This document shows, piece by piece, positions 1 through 11,233 of a stretch of 64,000 nt of DNA (position 1 is the first letter of the stretch; every line of letters begins with the position of its first letter). The notes under the pieces are model-generated. The model was not told the DNA's origin and did not search any database. It worked only from the letters and a program-made list of their open reading frames with translations. A program made the position numbers and the translations under genes. Source of the DNA: Skeletonema tropicum (taxonomy: Eukaryota > Bacillariophyta > Thalassiosirophyceae > Thalassiosirales > Thalassiosiraceae); the NCBI GenBank assembly GCA_037178625.1, contig JAWZXG010000037.1:1-64000 (forward strand), given 5' to 3'.

Positions 1-2261
1 TTATCAATCTAAGTATGATCCCAACAACATCCGAGGAGGAGGAGATGTTGGATGATTGACTATTCCTCCTCCTCACCGTCGCCGATGATGATGATCAACA
101 GTTAGTTAACGCGAACTAGTAGTTTGGAATGATCATCGGAGGTGTGGTTGGGATTAATCATCATCATCATCCGGCGGCGTGTGGAGAATGGCGAGTGAGC
201 CGAATGTAGCGTAATGATATTGAATAAGTAATTCCACCGCCGATGATGAATTATTACACCACCGCCGATGTTGATGAATGGATTGAAGGTCGAGCGAAGC
301 GAGACAGTGGAAGAATGATGCGACAAGTCGAAAGTCGAGTGAGCCGGAGGCGAGGGAGATGGAAGTAATGCAAATACTGTCAACGGTACGGTGGTGGAAA
401 TAGTGAAGGAAGCGAGTGAGCCGCCAGGCGAGGGAGCTGTTGGATTTTTGATTTTGGTATTGCTATGGTATTATTGATAATGATTGATATTGAAAATATT
501 ATATGGACGATGGAAGAATTGACGGTGGTGGAGGTAATTCTGTTCATTTTGTTGAAATTTCGAAATTTTGGAGTGTCTTCGGCGCTGGGGATGACTTTCT
601 GGGGTACGGTCAATTTAGTTGAGTTGATTGGCAAAGAATCGATATTTGGCCTTGAATAGTACCAATTGATAGAACTCGACGAGAGGATTCAAAATCACTA
701 CTCATCTCATTCATACGACCAATAGAAGGAGAGGTATGGATGTTTGGATGGGTAGAGTGCGTGGGAGTTTAGGTTGGAACAAGTGACAAGGAGTGACGCT
801 GAATGACTTCAAGGGTGCACCGTAAGCTTTCCAGCCACATGAACATCTTCAATCATACTCATTTACTATTTAATCATTATTTTTCATCTAGAGTCGAGGG
901 CACAATTAATCAACAAACATTGTTGCCCGAACACCTAACAGTAACATAAAACTTCTTGATATTCATTTCTCTCTCCCCTCTACGTTAGTTTGCGTCCAAA
1001 AATTTAAACCTCTCCTCACGAATCCTCCTCCAAGCCTTCTTGCTAGCTCGTACTTCCTTCTTGATACGTTCCTCTTCCTCACGTTCCTTCTTATTCGGGT
1101 CTACGAATGCTCTCGGAAGGGTTCCGTAATCCACTCATCCCAAACTGACTTGTCTGCCTCAACCTTCTCATTCGACTTGAGGCTTCTTATTCTCTTCTAT
1201 CTTTGCAGCAACTTCATCCGCCTCGTCAAGCCTCTTCTGTGTGCCCGAAGTGCCTGTTCGAGGTACTTGTATAATGTTAATGTAATAGTCTCATGATGGT
1301 CCGGTCCAATATCAGGAGATTGACATCGCAACTTGATGATGTCTGATGATCTTCCATGGTGCTACAGTAATATTAAAGCAGTGAATAGAAGAGGAGGACG
1401 GTGATGGCATGGCACAGTAGAATGTAGCTTTATCATTGCATTGCTCTGTTGATGGCGGTATGTAATTTGAGACGGCCATCTTGATTTTTGAAGCGGTACC
1501 ACCTTCTCAGCCGTATCAAAGCACAACACACGCAGATCAAAAATTGACAATGGCTGATATATCTTGTCTCCTACGGCGGCCAATGAAGGCGATAAGTGGC
1601 GTTTTGGAAAGCTCTCATTGCGCTCTATCGATTAGGCCTGTAATTATCCTGATTGGAGGACTTTCATTCAATCAATCCGTTCAAAAACAGGTGGGTCTAG
1701 AAAGTCACCAGTGGCTCTCAATCCGGCTCCACAGCCACAGCCCGAATTTGACGATATGACAACCAATCGAAAGCTCTTTTCAATCTCTTTCGATTAGTAC
1801 TATCATTCAGCCAACTGAATAATCTAAACATAGCTCGGGCAAAGCCCTCGCAAAAAAGCGACCACTTTAGTCAGCCTTGTCCGACAGTTGACAGTTGACA
1901 GTTGAGTTGACAGTTGATTGGTCGAAAATCCCAAAGAGCGACCAGTTCAATCAGCCTCACATCATGACAGTTGGCACGGAAGCATCAAACGCTTCGCTGA
2001 AGAACGATCACTTAATTCAGTAAGATTCCAACTACTCACTGCTCGGGCAAAGCCCTCGCACAATACACTGAGCATAGATCAGCAATTGCTCATCAGTGAA
2101 CTAAGTTACATGTACCGTCCAATGATAGTTAGATCAACTCAGTACCGTCCATGATAATAATCCATTGTGCAACATCAACTTGCCTCGACTGTGCTCGACA
2201 TCCTCCGCTTCGCTCCAGACTTACTACCCCAACAATTTAATGTATTCATTTAATATATTCA
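1..2261. repeat. 2.24-kb array unit 1
   Basis: 2261 bp. It has many one- or two-base insertions relative to the consensus (for example in the reading frame near 1105-1250 and around 1560-1580), so its reading frame is broken. Confidence 0.95.
985..1361 (-). pseudogene. Array exon copy 1, frameshifted
   Basis: Equivalent of the reading frame described at 3243-3614, but several one-base insertions (for example near 1105-1115, 1182 and 1242) break the frame. Whether these are real mutations or sequence errors cannot be decided here. Confidence 0.7.
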
Positions 2262-3242
2262 TTATCAATCTAAGTATGATCCCAACAACATCCGAGGAGG
2301 AGGAGGATGTTGGATTGACTATTCCTCCTCCTCACCGTCGCCGATGATGATGATCAACAGTTAGTTAACGCGAACTAGTAGTTTGGAATGATCATCGGAG
2401 GTGTGGTTGGGATTAATCATCATCATCATCGGCGGCGTGTGGAGAATGGCGAGTGAGCCGAATGTAGCGTAATGATATTGAATAAGTAATTCCACCGCCG
2501 GATGATGAATTATTACACCACCGCCGATGTTGATGAATGGATTGAAGGTCGAGCGAAGCGAGACAGTGGAAGAATGATGCGACAAGTCGAAAGTCGAGTG
2601 AGCCGGAGGCGAGGGAGAATGGAAGTAATGCAAATACTGTCAACGGTACGGTGGTGGAAATAGTGAAGGAGCGAGTGAGCCGCCAGGCGAGGGAGCTGTT
2701 GATTTTTGATTTTGGTATTGCTATGGTATTATTGATAATGATGATATTGAAAATATTAATATGGACGATGGAAGAATTGACGGTGGTGGAGGTAATTCTG
2801 TTTCATTTTGTTGAAATTTCGAAATTTTGGAGTGTCTTCGGCGCTGGGGATGACTTTCTGGGGTACGGTCAATTTAGTTGAGTTGATTGGCAAAGAATCG
2901 ATATTTGGCCTTGAATAGTACCAATTGATAGAACTCGACGAGAGGATTCAAAATCACTACTCATCTCATTCATACGACCAATAGAAGGAGAGGTATGGAT
3001 GTTTGGATGGGTAGAGTGCGTGGGAGTTTAGGTTGGACAAGTGACAAGGAGTGACGCTGAATGACTTCAAGGGTGCACCGTAAGCTTTCCAGCCACATGA
3101 ACATCTTCAATCATACTCATTTACTATTTAATCATTATTTTTCATCTAGAGTCGAGGGCACAATTAATCAACAAACATTGTTGCCCGAACACCTAACAGT
3201 AACATAAAACTTCTTGATATTCATTTCTCTCTCCCCTCTACG

Positions 3243-3614
3243 TTAGTTTGCGTCCAAAAATTTAAACCTCTCCTCACGAATCCTCCTCCAAGCCTTCTTG
3301 CTAGCTCGTACTTCCTTCTTGATACGTTCCTCTTCCTCACGTTCCTTCTTATTCGGGTCTACGATGCTCTCGAAGGGTTCCGTAATCCACTCATCCCAAA
3401 CTGACTTGTCTGCCTCAACCTTCTCATTCGACTTGAGCTTCTTATTCTCTTCTATCTTTGCAGCAACTTCATCCGCCTCGTCAAGCCTCTTCTGTGCCCG
3501 AAGTGCCTGTTCGAGGTACTTGTATAATGTTAATGTAATAGTCTCATGATGGTCCGGTCCAATATCAGGAGATTGACATCGCAACTTGATGATGTCTGAT
3601 GATCTTCCATGGTG
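3243..3614 (-). CDS. Charged helical protein, probable terminal exon, array copy 2
   Basis: I do not recognise the family. The open frame ends at TAA (3243-3245) and is open back to a TAG at 3615-3617. No ATG starts the frame: its first candidate start is a TTG at 3584. TAG followed by CACC is a good splice acceptor (context TTACTGTAG), so I read this as a 3' exon of 124 codons including the stop. The protein begins HHGRSSDIIK and has a helical middle (LYKYLEQALRAQKRLDEADE). It then has the motif WDEWITEPFESIVDP and ends in a Lys/Glu/Arg-rich coiled-coil-like tail. The same frame continues beyond the TAG to 3803; a GT donor at 3755 would fuse FDTAEK to HHGRSS in phase. The exact repetition in other units suggests a captured gene end, not proof of expression. 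Confidence 0.5.
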   Translation of the reverse strand, partial: HHGRSSDIIKLRCQSPDIGPDHHETITLTLYKYLEQALRAQKRLDEADEVAAKIEENKKLKSNEKVEADKSVWDEWITEPFESIVDPNKKEREEEERIKKEVRASKKAWRRIREERFKFLDAN

Positions 3615-3755
3615 CTACAGTAATATTAAAGCAGTGAATAGAAGAGGAGGACGGTGATGGCATGGCACAGTAGAATGTAGCTTTATCATTGCATTGCTCT
3701 GTTGATGGCGGTATGTAATTTGAGACGGCCATCTTGATTTTTGAAGCGGTACCAC

Positions 3756-3812
3756 CTTCTCAGCCGTATCAAAGCACAACACACGCAGATCAAAAATTGA
3801 CAATGGCTGATA
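3756..3812 (-). CDS. Possible upstream exon of the array gene (unit 2 example)
   Basis: This minus-strand segment encodes QPLSIFDLRVLCFDTAEK in the same frame as the exon at 3243-3614. A GTGGTA donor follows it at 3755, giving a putative 141-bp intron (3615-3755) ending TTACTGTAG. It has no ATG, and an in-frame TAG lies shortly upstream, so more upstream exons or loss of the start must be assumed. The same arrangement recurs in the other units. The donor is weak; this is an inference. Confidence 0.25.
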
Positions 3813-4507
3813 TCTTGTCTCCTACGCGGCCAATGAAGGCGATAAGTGGCGTTTTGGAAAGCTCTCATTGCGCTCTATCGATTAGGCCTGTAATTATCCT
3901 GATTGGAGGACTTTCATTCAATCAATCCGTTCAAAAACAGGTCTAGAAAGTCACCAGTGGCTCTCAATCCGGCTCCACAGCCACAGCCCGAATTTGACGA
4001 TATGACAACCAATCGAAAGCTCTTTTCAATCTCTTTCGATTAGTACTATCATTCAGCCAACTGAATAATCTAAACATAGCTCGGGCAAAGCCCTCGCAAA
4101 AAAGCGACCACTTTAGTCAGCCTTGTCCAGACAGTTGACAGTTGACAGTGACGTTGGACAGTTGATTGGTCGAAAATCCCAAAGAGCGACCAGTTCAATC
4201 AGCCTCACATCATGACAGTTGGCACGGAAGCATCAAACGCTTCGCTGAAGAACGATCACTTAATTCAGTAAGATCCAACTACTCACTGCTCGGGCAAAGC
4301 CCTCGCACAATACACTGAGCATAGATCAGCAATTGCTCATCAGTGAACTAAGTTACATGTACCGTCCAATGATAGTTAGATCAACTCAGTACCGTCCATG
4401 ATAATAATCCATTGTGCAACATCAACTTGCCTCGACTGTGCTCGACATCCTCCGCTTCGCTCCAGACTTACTACCCAACAATTTAATGTATTCATTTAAT
4501 ATATTCA

Positions 4508-6743
4508 TTATCAATCTAAGTATGATCCCAACAACATCCGAGGAGGAGGAGGATGTTGGATTGACTATTCCTCCTCCTCACCGTCGCCGATGATGATGAT
4601 CAACAGTTAGTTAACGCGAACTAGTAGTTTGGAATGATCATCGGAGGTGTGGTTGGGATTAATCATCATCATCATCGGCGGCGTGTGGAGAATGGCGAGT
4701 GAGCCGAATGTAGCGTAATGATATTGAATAAGTAATTCCACCGCCGATGATGAATTATTACACCACCGCCGATGTTGATGAATGGATTGAAGGTCGAGCG
4801 AAGCGAGACAGTGGAAGAATGATGCGACAAGTCGAAAGTCGAGTGAGCCGGAGGCGAGGGAGATGGAAGTAATGCAAATACTGTCAACGGTACGGTGGTG
4901 GAAATAGTGAAGGAGCGAGTGAGCCGCCAGGCGAGGGAGCTGTTGATTTTTGATTTTGGTATTGCTATGGTATTATTGATAATGATGATATTGAAAATAT
5001 TATATGGACGATGGAAGAATTGACGGTGGTGGAGGTAATTCTGTTCATTTTGTTGAAATTTCGAAATTTTGGAGTGTCTTCGGCGCTGGGGATGACTTTC
5101 TGGGGTACGGTCAATTTAGTTGAGTTGATTGGCAAAGAATCGATATTTGGCCTTGAATAGTACCAATTGATAGAACTCGACGAGAGGATTCAAAATCACT
5201 ACTCATCTCATTCATACGACCAATAGAAGGAGAGGTATGGATGTTTGGATGGGTAGAGTGCGTGGGAGTTTAGGTTGGACAAGTGACAAGGAGTGACGCT
5301 GAATGACTTCAAGGGTGCACCGTAAGCTTTCCAGCCACATGAACATCTTCAATCATACTCATTTACTATTTAATCATTATTTTTCATCTAGAGTCGAGGG
5401 CACAATTAATCAACAAACATTGTTGCCCGAACACCTAACAGTAACATAAAACTTCTTGATATTCATTTCTCTCTCCCCTCTACGTTAGTTTGCGTCCAAA
5501 AATTTAAACCTCTCCTCACGAATCCTCCTCCAAGCCTTCTTGCTAGCTCGTACTTCCTTCTTGATACGTTCCTCTTCCTCACGTTCCTTCTTATTCGGGT
5601 CTACGATGCTCTCGAAGGGTTCCGTAATCCACTCATCCCAAACTGACTTGTCTGCCTCAACCTTCTCATTCGACTTGAGCTTCTTATTCTCTTCTATCTT
5701 TGCAGCAACTTCATCCGCCTCGTCAAGCCTCTTCTGTGCCCGAAGTGCCTGTTCGAGGTACTTGTATAATGTTAATGTAATAGTCTCATGATGGTCCGGT
5801 CCAATATCAGGAGATTGACATCGCAACTTGATGATGTCTGATGATCTTCCATGGTGCTACAGTAATATTAAAGCAGTGAATAGAAGAGGAGGACGGTGAT
5901 GGCATGGCACAGTAGAATGTAGCTTTATCATTGCATTGCTCTGTTGATGGCGGTATGTAATTTGAGACGGCCATCTTGATTTTTGAAGCGGTACCACCTT
6001 CTCAGCCGTATCAAAGCACAACACACGCAGATCAAAAATTGACAATGGCTGATATCTTGTCTCCTACGCGGCCAATGAAGGCGATAAGTGGCGTTTTGGA
6101 AAGCTCTCATTGCGCTCTATCGATTAGGCCTGTAATTATCCTGATTGGAGGACTTTCATTCAATCAATCCGTTCAAAAACAGGTCTAGAAAGTCACCAGT
6201 GGCTCTCAATCCGGCTCCACAGCCACAGCCCGAATTTGACGATATGACAACCAATCGAAAGCTCTTTTCAATCTCTTTCGATTAGTACTATCATTCAGCC
6301 AACTGAATAATCTAAACATAGCTCGGGCAAAGCCCTCGCAAAAAAGCGACCACTTTAGTCAGCCTTGTCCAGACAGTTGACAGTTGACAGTTGACAGTTG
6401 ATTGGTCGAAAATCCCAAAGAGCGACCAGTTCAATCAGCCTCACATCATGACAGTTGGCACGGAAGCATCAAACGCTTCGCTGAAGAACGATCACTTAAT
6501 TCAGTAAGATCCAACTACTCACTGCTCGGGCAAAGCCCTCGCACAATACACTGAGCATAGATCAGCAATTGCTCATCAGTGAACTAAGTTACATGTACCG
6601 TCCAATGATAGTTAGATCAACTCAGTACCGTCCATGATAATAATCCATTGTGCAACATCAACTTGCCTCGACTGTGCTCGACATCCTCCGCTTCGCTCCA
6701 GACTTACTACCCAACAATTTAATGTATTCATTTAATATATTCA
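4508..6743. repeat. 2.24-kb array unit 3
   Basis: 2236 bp, with four GACAGTT heptamers near 6372. Reading frame intact. Confidence 0.97.
5485..5856 (-). CDS. Array exon copy 3
   Basis: The encoded protein is identical to the copy at 3243-3614 and is bounded by the same TAG acceptor. The possible upstream exon lies at about 5998-6054. Confidence 0.5.
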   Translation of the reverse strand, partial: HHGRSSDIIKLRCQSPDIGPDHHETITLTLYKYLEQALRAQKRLDEADEVAAKIEENKKLKSNEKVEADKSVWDEWITEPFESIVDPNKKEREEEERIKKEVRASKKAWRRIREERFKFLDAN

Positions 6744-8981
6744 TTATCAATCTAAGTATGATCCCAACAACATCCGAGGAGGAGGAGGATGTTGGATTGA
6801 CTATTCCTCCTCCTCACCGTCGCCGATGATGATGATCAACAGTTAGTTAACGCGAACTAGTAGTTTGGAATGATCATCGGAGGTGTGGTTGGGATTAATC
6901 ATCATCATCATCGGCGGCGTGTGGAGAATGGCGAGTGAGCCGAATGTAGCGTAATGATATTGAATAAGTAATTCCACCGCCGATGATGAATTATTACACC
7001 ACCGCCGATGTTGATGAATGGATTGAAGGTCGAGCGAAGCGAGACAGTGGAAGAATGATGCGACAAGTCGAAAGTCGAGTGAGCCGGAGGCGAGGAGATG
7101 GAAGTAATGCAAATACTGTCAACGGTACGGTGGTGGAAATAGTGAAGGAGCGAGTGAGCCGCCAGGCGAGGGAGCTGTTGATTTTTGATTTTGGTATTGC
7201 TATGGTATTATTGATAATGATGATATTGAAAATATTATATGGACGATGGAAGAATTGACGGTGGTGGAGGTAATTCTGTTCATTTTGTTGAAATTTCGAA
7301 ATTTTGGAGTGTCTTCGGCGCTGGGGATGACTTTCTGGGGTACGGTCAATTTAGTTGAGTTGATTGGCAAAGAATCGATATTTGGCCTTGAATAGTACCA
7401 ATTGATAGAACTCGACGAGAGGATTCAAAATCACTACTCATCTCATTCATACGACCAATAGAAGGAGAGGTATGGATGTTTGGATGGGTAGAGTGCGTGG
7501 GAGTTTAGGTTGGACAAGTGACAAGGAGTGACGCTGAATGACTTCAAGGGTGCACCGTAAGCTTTCCAGCCACATGAACATCTTCAATCATACTCATTTA
7601 CTATTTAATCATTATTTTTCATCTAGAGTCGAGGGCACAATTAATCAACAAACATTGTTGCCCGAACACCTAACAGTAACATAAAACTTCTTGATATTCA
7701 TTTCTCTCTCCCCTCTACGTTAGTTTGCGTCCAAAAATTTAAACCTCTCCTCACGAATCCTCCTCCAAGCCTTCTTGCTAGCTCGTACTTCCTTCTTGAT
7801 ACGTTCCTCTTCCTCACGTTCCTTCTTATTCGGGTCTACGATGCTCTCGAAGGGTTCCGTAATCCACTCATCCCAAACTGACTTGTCTGCCTCAACCTTC
7901 TCATTCGACTTGAGCTTCTTATTCTCTTCTATCTTTGCAGCAACTTCATCCGCCTCGTCAAGCCTCTTCTGTGCCCGAAGTGCCTGTTCGAGGTACTTGT
8001 ATAATGTTAATGTAATAGTCTCATGATGGTCCGGTCCAATATCAGGAGATTGACATCGCAACTTGATGATGTCTGATGATCTTCCATGGTGCTACAGTAA
8101 TATTAAAGCAGTGAATAGAAGAGGAGGACGGTGATGGCATGGCACAGTAGAATGTAGCTTTATCATTGCATTGCTCTGTTGATGGCGGTATGTAATTTGA
8201 GACGGCCATCTTGATTTTTGAAGCGGTACCACCTTCTCAGCCGTATCAAAGCACAACACACGCAGATCAAAAATTGACAATGGCTGATATCTTGTCTCCT
8301 ACGCGGCCAATGAAGGCGATAAGTGGCGTTTTGGAAAGCTCTCATTGCGCTCTATCGATTAGGCCTGTAATTATCCTGATTGGAGGACTTTCATTCAATC
8401 AATCCGTTCAAAAACAGGTCTAGAAAGTCACCAGTGGCTCTCAATCCGGCTCCACAGCCACAGCCCGAATTTGACGATATGACAACCAATCGAAAGCTCT
8501 TTTCAATCTCTTTCGATTAGTACTATCATTCAGCCAACTGAATAATCTAAACATAGCTCGGGCAAAGCCCTCGCAAAAAAGCGACCACTTTAGTCAGCCT
8601 TGTCCAGTTGACAGTTGACAGTTGACAGTTGACAGTTGATTGGTCGAAAATCCCAAAGAGCGACCAGTTCAATCAGCCTCACATCATGACAGTTGGCACG
8701 GAAGCATCAAACGCTTCGCTGAAGAACGATCACTTAATTCAGTAAGATCCAACTACTCACTGCTCGGGCAAAGCCCTCGCACAATACACTGAGCATAGAT
8801 CAGCAATTGCTCATCAGTGAACTAAGTTACATGTACCGTCCAATGATAGTTAGATCAACTCAGTACCGTCCATGATAATAATCCATTGTGCAACATCAAC
8901 TTGCCTCGACTGTGCTCGACATCCTCCGCTTCGCTCCAGACTTACTACCCAACAATTTAATGTATTCATTTAATATATTCA
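6744..8981. repeat. 2.24-kb array unit 4
   Basis: 2238 bp. It has an altered heptamer tract near 8603 in which the first heptamer is truncated. Reading frame intact. Confidence 0.97.
7720..8091 (-). CDS. Array exon copy 4
   Basis: Intact, with protein sequence identical to copy 2. The possible upstream exon is at about 8233-8289. Confidence 0.5.
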   Translation of the reverse strand, partial: HHGRSSDIIKLRCQSPDIGPDHHETITLTLYKYLEQALRAQKRLDEADEVAAKIEENKKLKSNEKVEADKSVWDEWITEPFESIVDPNKKEREEEERIKKEVRASKKAWRRIREERFKFLDAN

Positions 8982-11233
8982 TTATCAATCTAAGTATGAT
9001 CCCAACAACATCCGAGGAGGAGGAGGATGTTGGATTGACTATTCCTCCTCCTCACCGTCGCCGATGATGATGATCAACAGTTAGTTAACGCGAACTAGTA
9101 GTTTGGAATGATCATCGGAGGTGTGGTTGGGATTAATCATCATCATCATCGGCGGCGTGTGGAGAATGGCGAGTGAGCCGAATGTAGCGTAATGATATTG
9201 AATAAGTAATTCCACCGCCGATGATGAATTATTACACCACCGCCGATGTTGATGAATGGATTGAAGGTCGAGCGAAGCGAGACAGTGGAAGAATGATGCG
9301 ACAAGTCGAAAGTCGAGTGAGCCGGAGGCGAGGGAGATGGAAGTAATGCAAATACTGTCAACGGTACGGTGGTGGAAATAGTGAAGGAGCGAGTGAGCCG
9401 CCAGGCGAGGGAGCTGTTGATTTTTGATTTTGGTATTGCTATGGTATTATTGATAATGATGATATTGAAAATATTATATGGACGATGGAAGAATTGACGG
9501 TGGTGGAGGTAATTCTGTTCATTTTGTTGAAATTTCGAAATTTTGGAGTGTCTTCGGCGCTGGGGATGACTTTCTGGGGTACGGTCAATTTAGTTGAGTT
9601 GATTGGCAAAGAATCGATATTTGGCCTTGAATAGTACCAATTGATAGAACTCGACGAGAGGATTCAAAATCACTACTCATCTCATTCATACGACCAATAG
9701 AAGGAGAGGTATGGATGTTTGGATGGGTAGAGTGCGTGGGAGTTTAGGTTGGACAAGTGACAAGGAGTGACGCTGAATGACTTCAAGGGTGCACCGTAAG
9801 CTTTCCAGCCACATGAACATCTTCAATCATACTCATTTACTATTTAATCATTATTTTTCATCTAGAGTCGAGGGCACAATTAATCAACAAACATTGTTGC
9901 CCGAACACCTAACAGTAACATAAAAACTTCTTGATATTCATTTCTCTCTCCCCTCTACGTTAGTTTGCGTCCAAAAATTTAAACCTCTCCTCACGAATCC
10001 TCCTCCAAGCCTTCTTGCTAGCTCGTACTTCCTTCTTGATACGTTCCTCTTCCTCACGTTCCTTCTTATTCGGGTCTACGATGCTCTCGAAGGGTTCCGT
10101 AATCCACTCATCCCAACTGACTTGTCTGCCTCAACCTTCTCATTCGACTTGAGCTTCTTATTCTCTTCTATCTTTGCAGCAACTTCATCCGCCTCGTCAA
10201 GCCTCTTCTGTGCCCGAAGTGCCTGTTCGAGGTACTTGTATAATGTTAATGTGTAATAGTCTCATGATGGTCCGGTCCAATATCAGGAGATTGACATCGC
10301 AACTTGATGATGTCTGATGATCTTCCATGGTTGCTACAGTAATATTAAAGCAGTGAATAGAAGAGGAGGACGGTGATGGCATGGCACAGTAGAATGTAGC
10401 TTTATCATTGCATTGCTCTGTTGATGGCGGTATGTAATTTGAGACGGCCATCTTGATTTTTGAAGCGGTACCACCTTCTCAGCCGTATCAAAGCACAACA
10501 CACGCAGATCAAAAATTGACAATGGCTGATATCTTGTCTCCTACGCGGCCAATGAAGGCGATAAGTGGCGTTTTGGAAAGCTCTCTCATTGCGCTCTATC
10601 GATTAGGCCTGTAATTATCCTGATTGGAGGACTTTCATTCAATCAATCCGTTCAAAAACAGGTCTAGAAAGTCACCAGTGGCTCTCAATCCGGCTCCACA
10701 GCCACAGCCCGAATTTGACGATAATGACAACCAATCGAAAGCTCTTTTCAATCTCTTTCGATTAGTACTATCATTCAGCCAACTGAATAATCTAAACATA
10801 GCTCGGGCAAAGCCCTCGCAAAAAAGCGACCACTTTAGTCAGCCTTGTCCAGACAGTTTGACAGTTGACAGTTGACAGTTGACAGTTGATTGGTCGAAAA
10901 TCCCAAAGAGCGACCAGTTCAATCAGCCTCACATCATGACAGTTGGCACGGAAGCATCAAACGCTTCGCTGAAGAACGATCACTTAATTCAGTAAGATCC
11001 AACTACTCACCTGCTCGGGCAAAGCCCTCGCACAATACACTGAGCATAGATCAGCAATTGCTCATCAGTGAACTAAGTTACATGTACCGTCCAATGATAG
11101 TTAGATCAACTCAGTACCGTCCATGATAATAATCCATTGTGCAACATCAACTTGCCTCGACTGTGCTCGACATCCTCCGCTTCGCTCCAGACTTACTACC
11201 CAACAATTTAATGTATTCAATTTAATATATTCA
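8982..11233. repeat. 2.24-kb array unit 5
   Basis: 2252 bp. Small insertions begin in its second half (for example 9920-9930, 10250 and 10585) together with a one-base loss near 10115 that breaks the reading frame. Confidence 0.95.
9960..10332 (-). pseudogene. Array exon copy 5, frameshifted
   Basis: One A is missing from the CCCAAACTGAC context near 10115, and extra bases occur near 10250 and 10331. The frame is therefore broken in the middle and at the putative acceptor. Confidence 0.65.

Larger units (their letters stand above)
2262..4507. repeat. 2.24-kb array unit 2
   Basis: 2246 bp. The GACAGTT heptamer tract near 4132-4166 is scrambled compared with later units. The reading frame is intact. 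Confidence 0.97.

Noticed and set aside
102..383. Minus-strand frames of 71-93 codons around the ATCATC tract in each unit
   Set aside because: Length and sequence change with every small indel between units, and they run through trinucleotide repeats; not conserved as a protein.
3298..3549. Plus-strand 83-codon serine-rich frame repeated in every 2.24-kb unit
   Set aside because: Antisense shadow of the charged minus-strand exon; Ser/Phe/Leu composition is what a Glu/Lys-rich frame gives in reverse.
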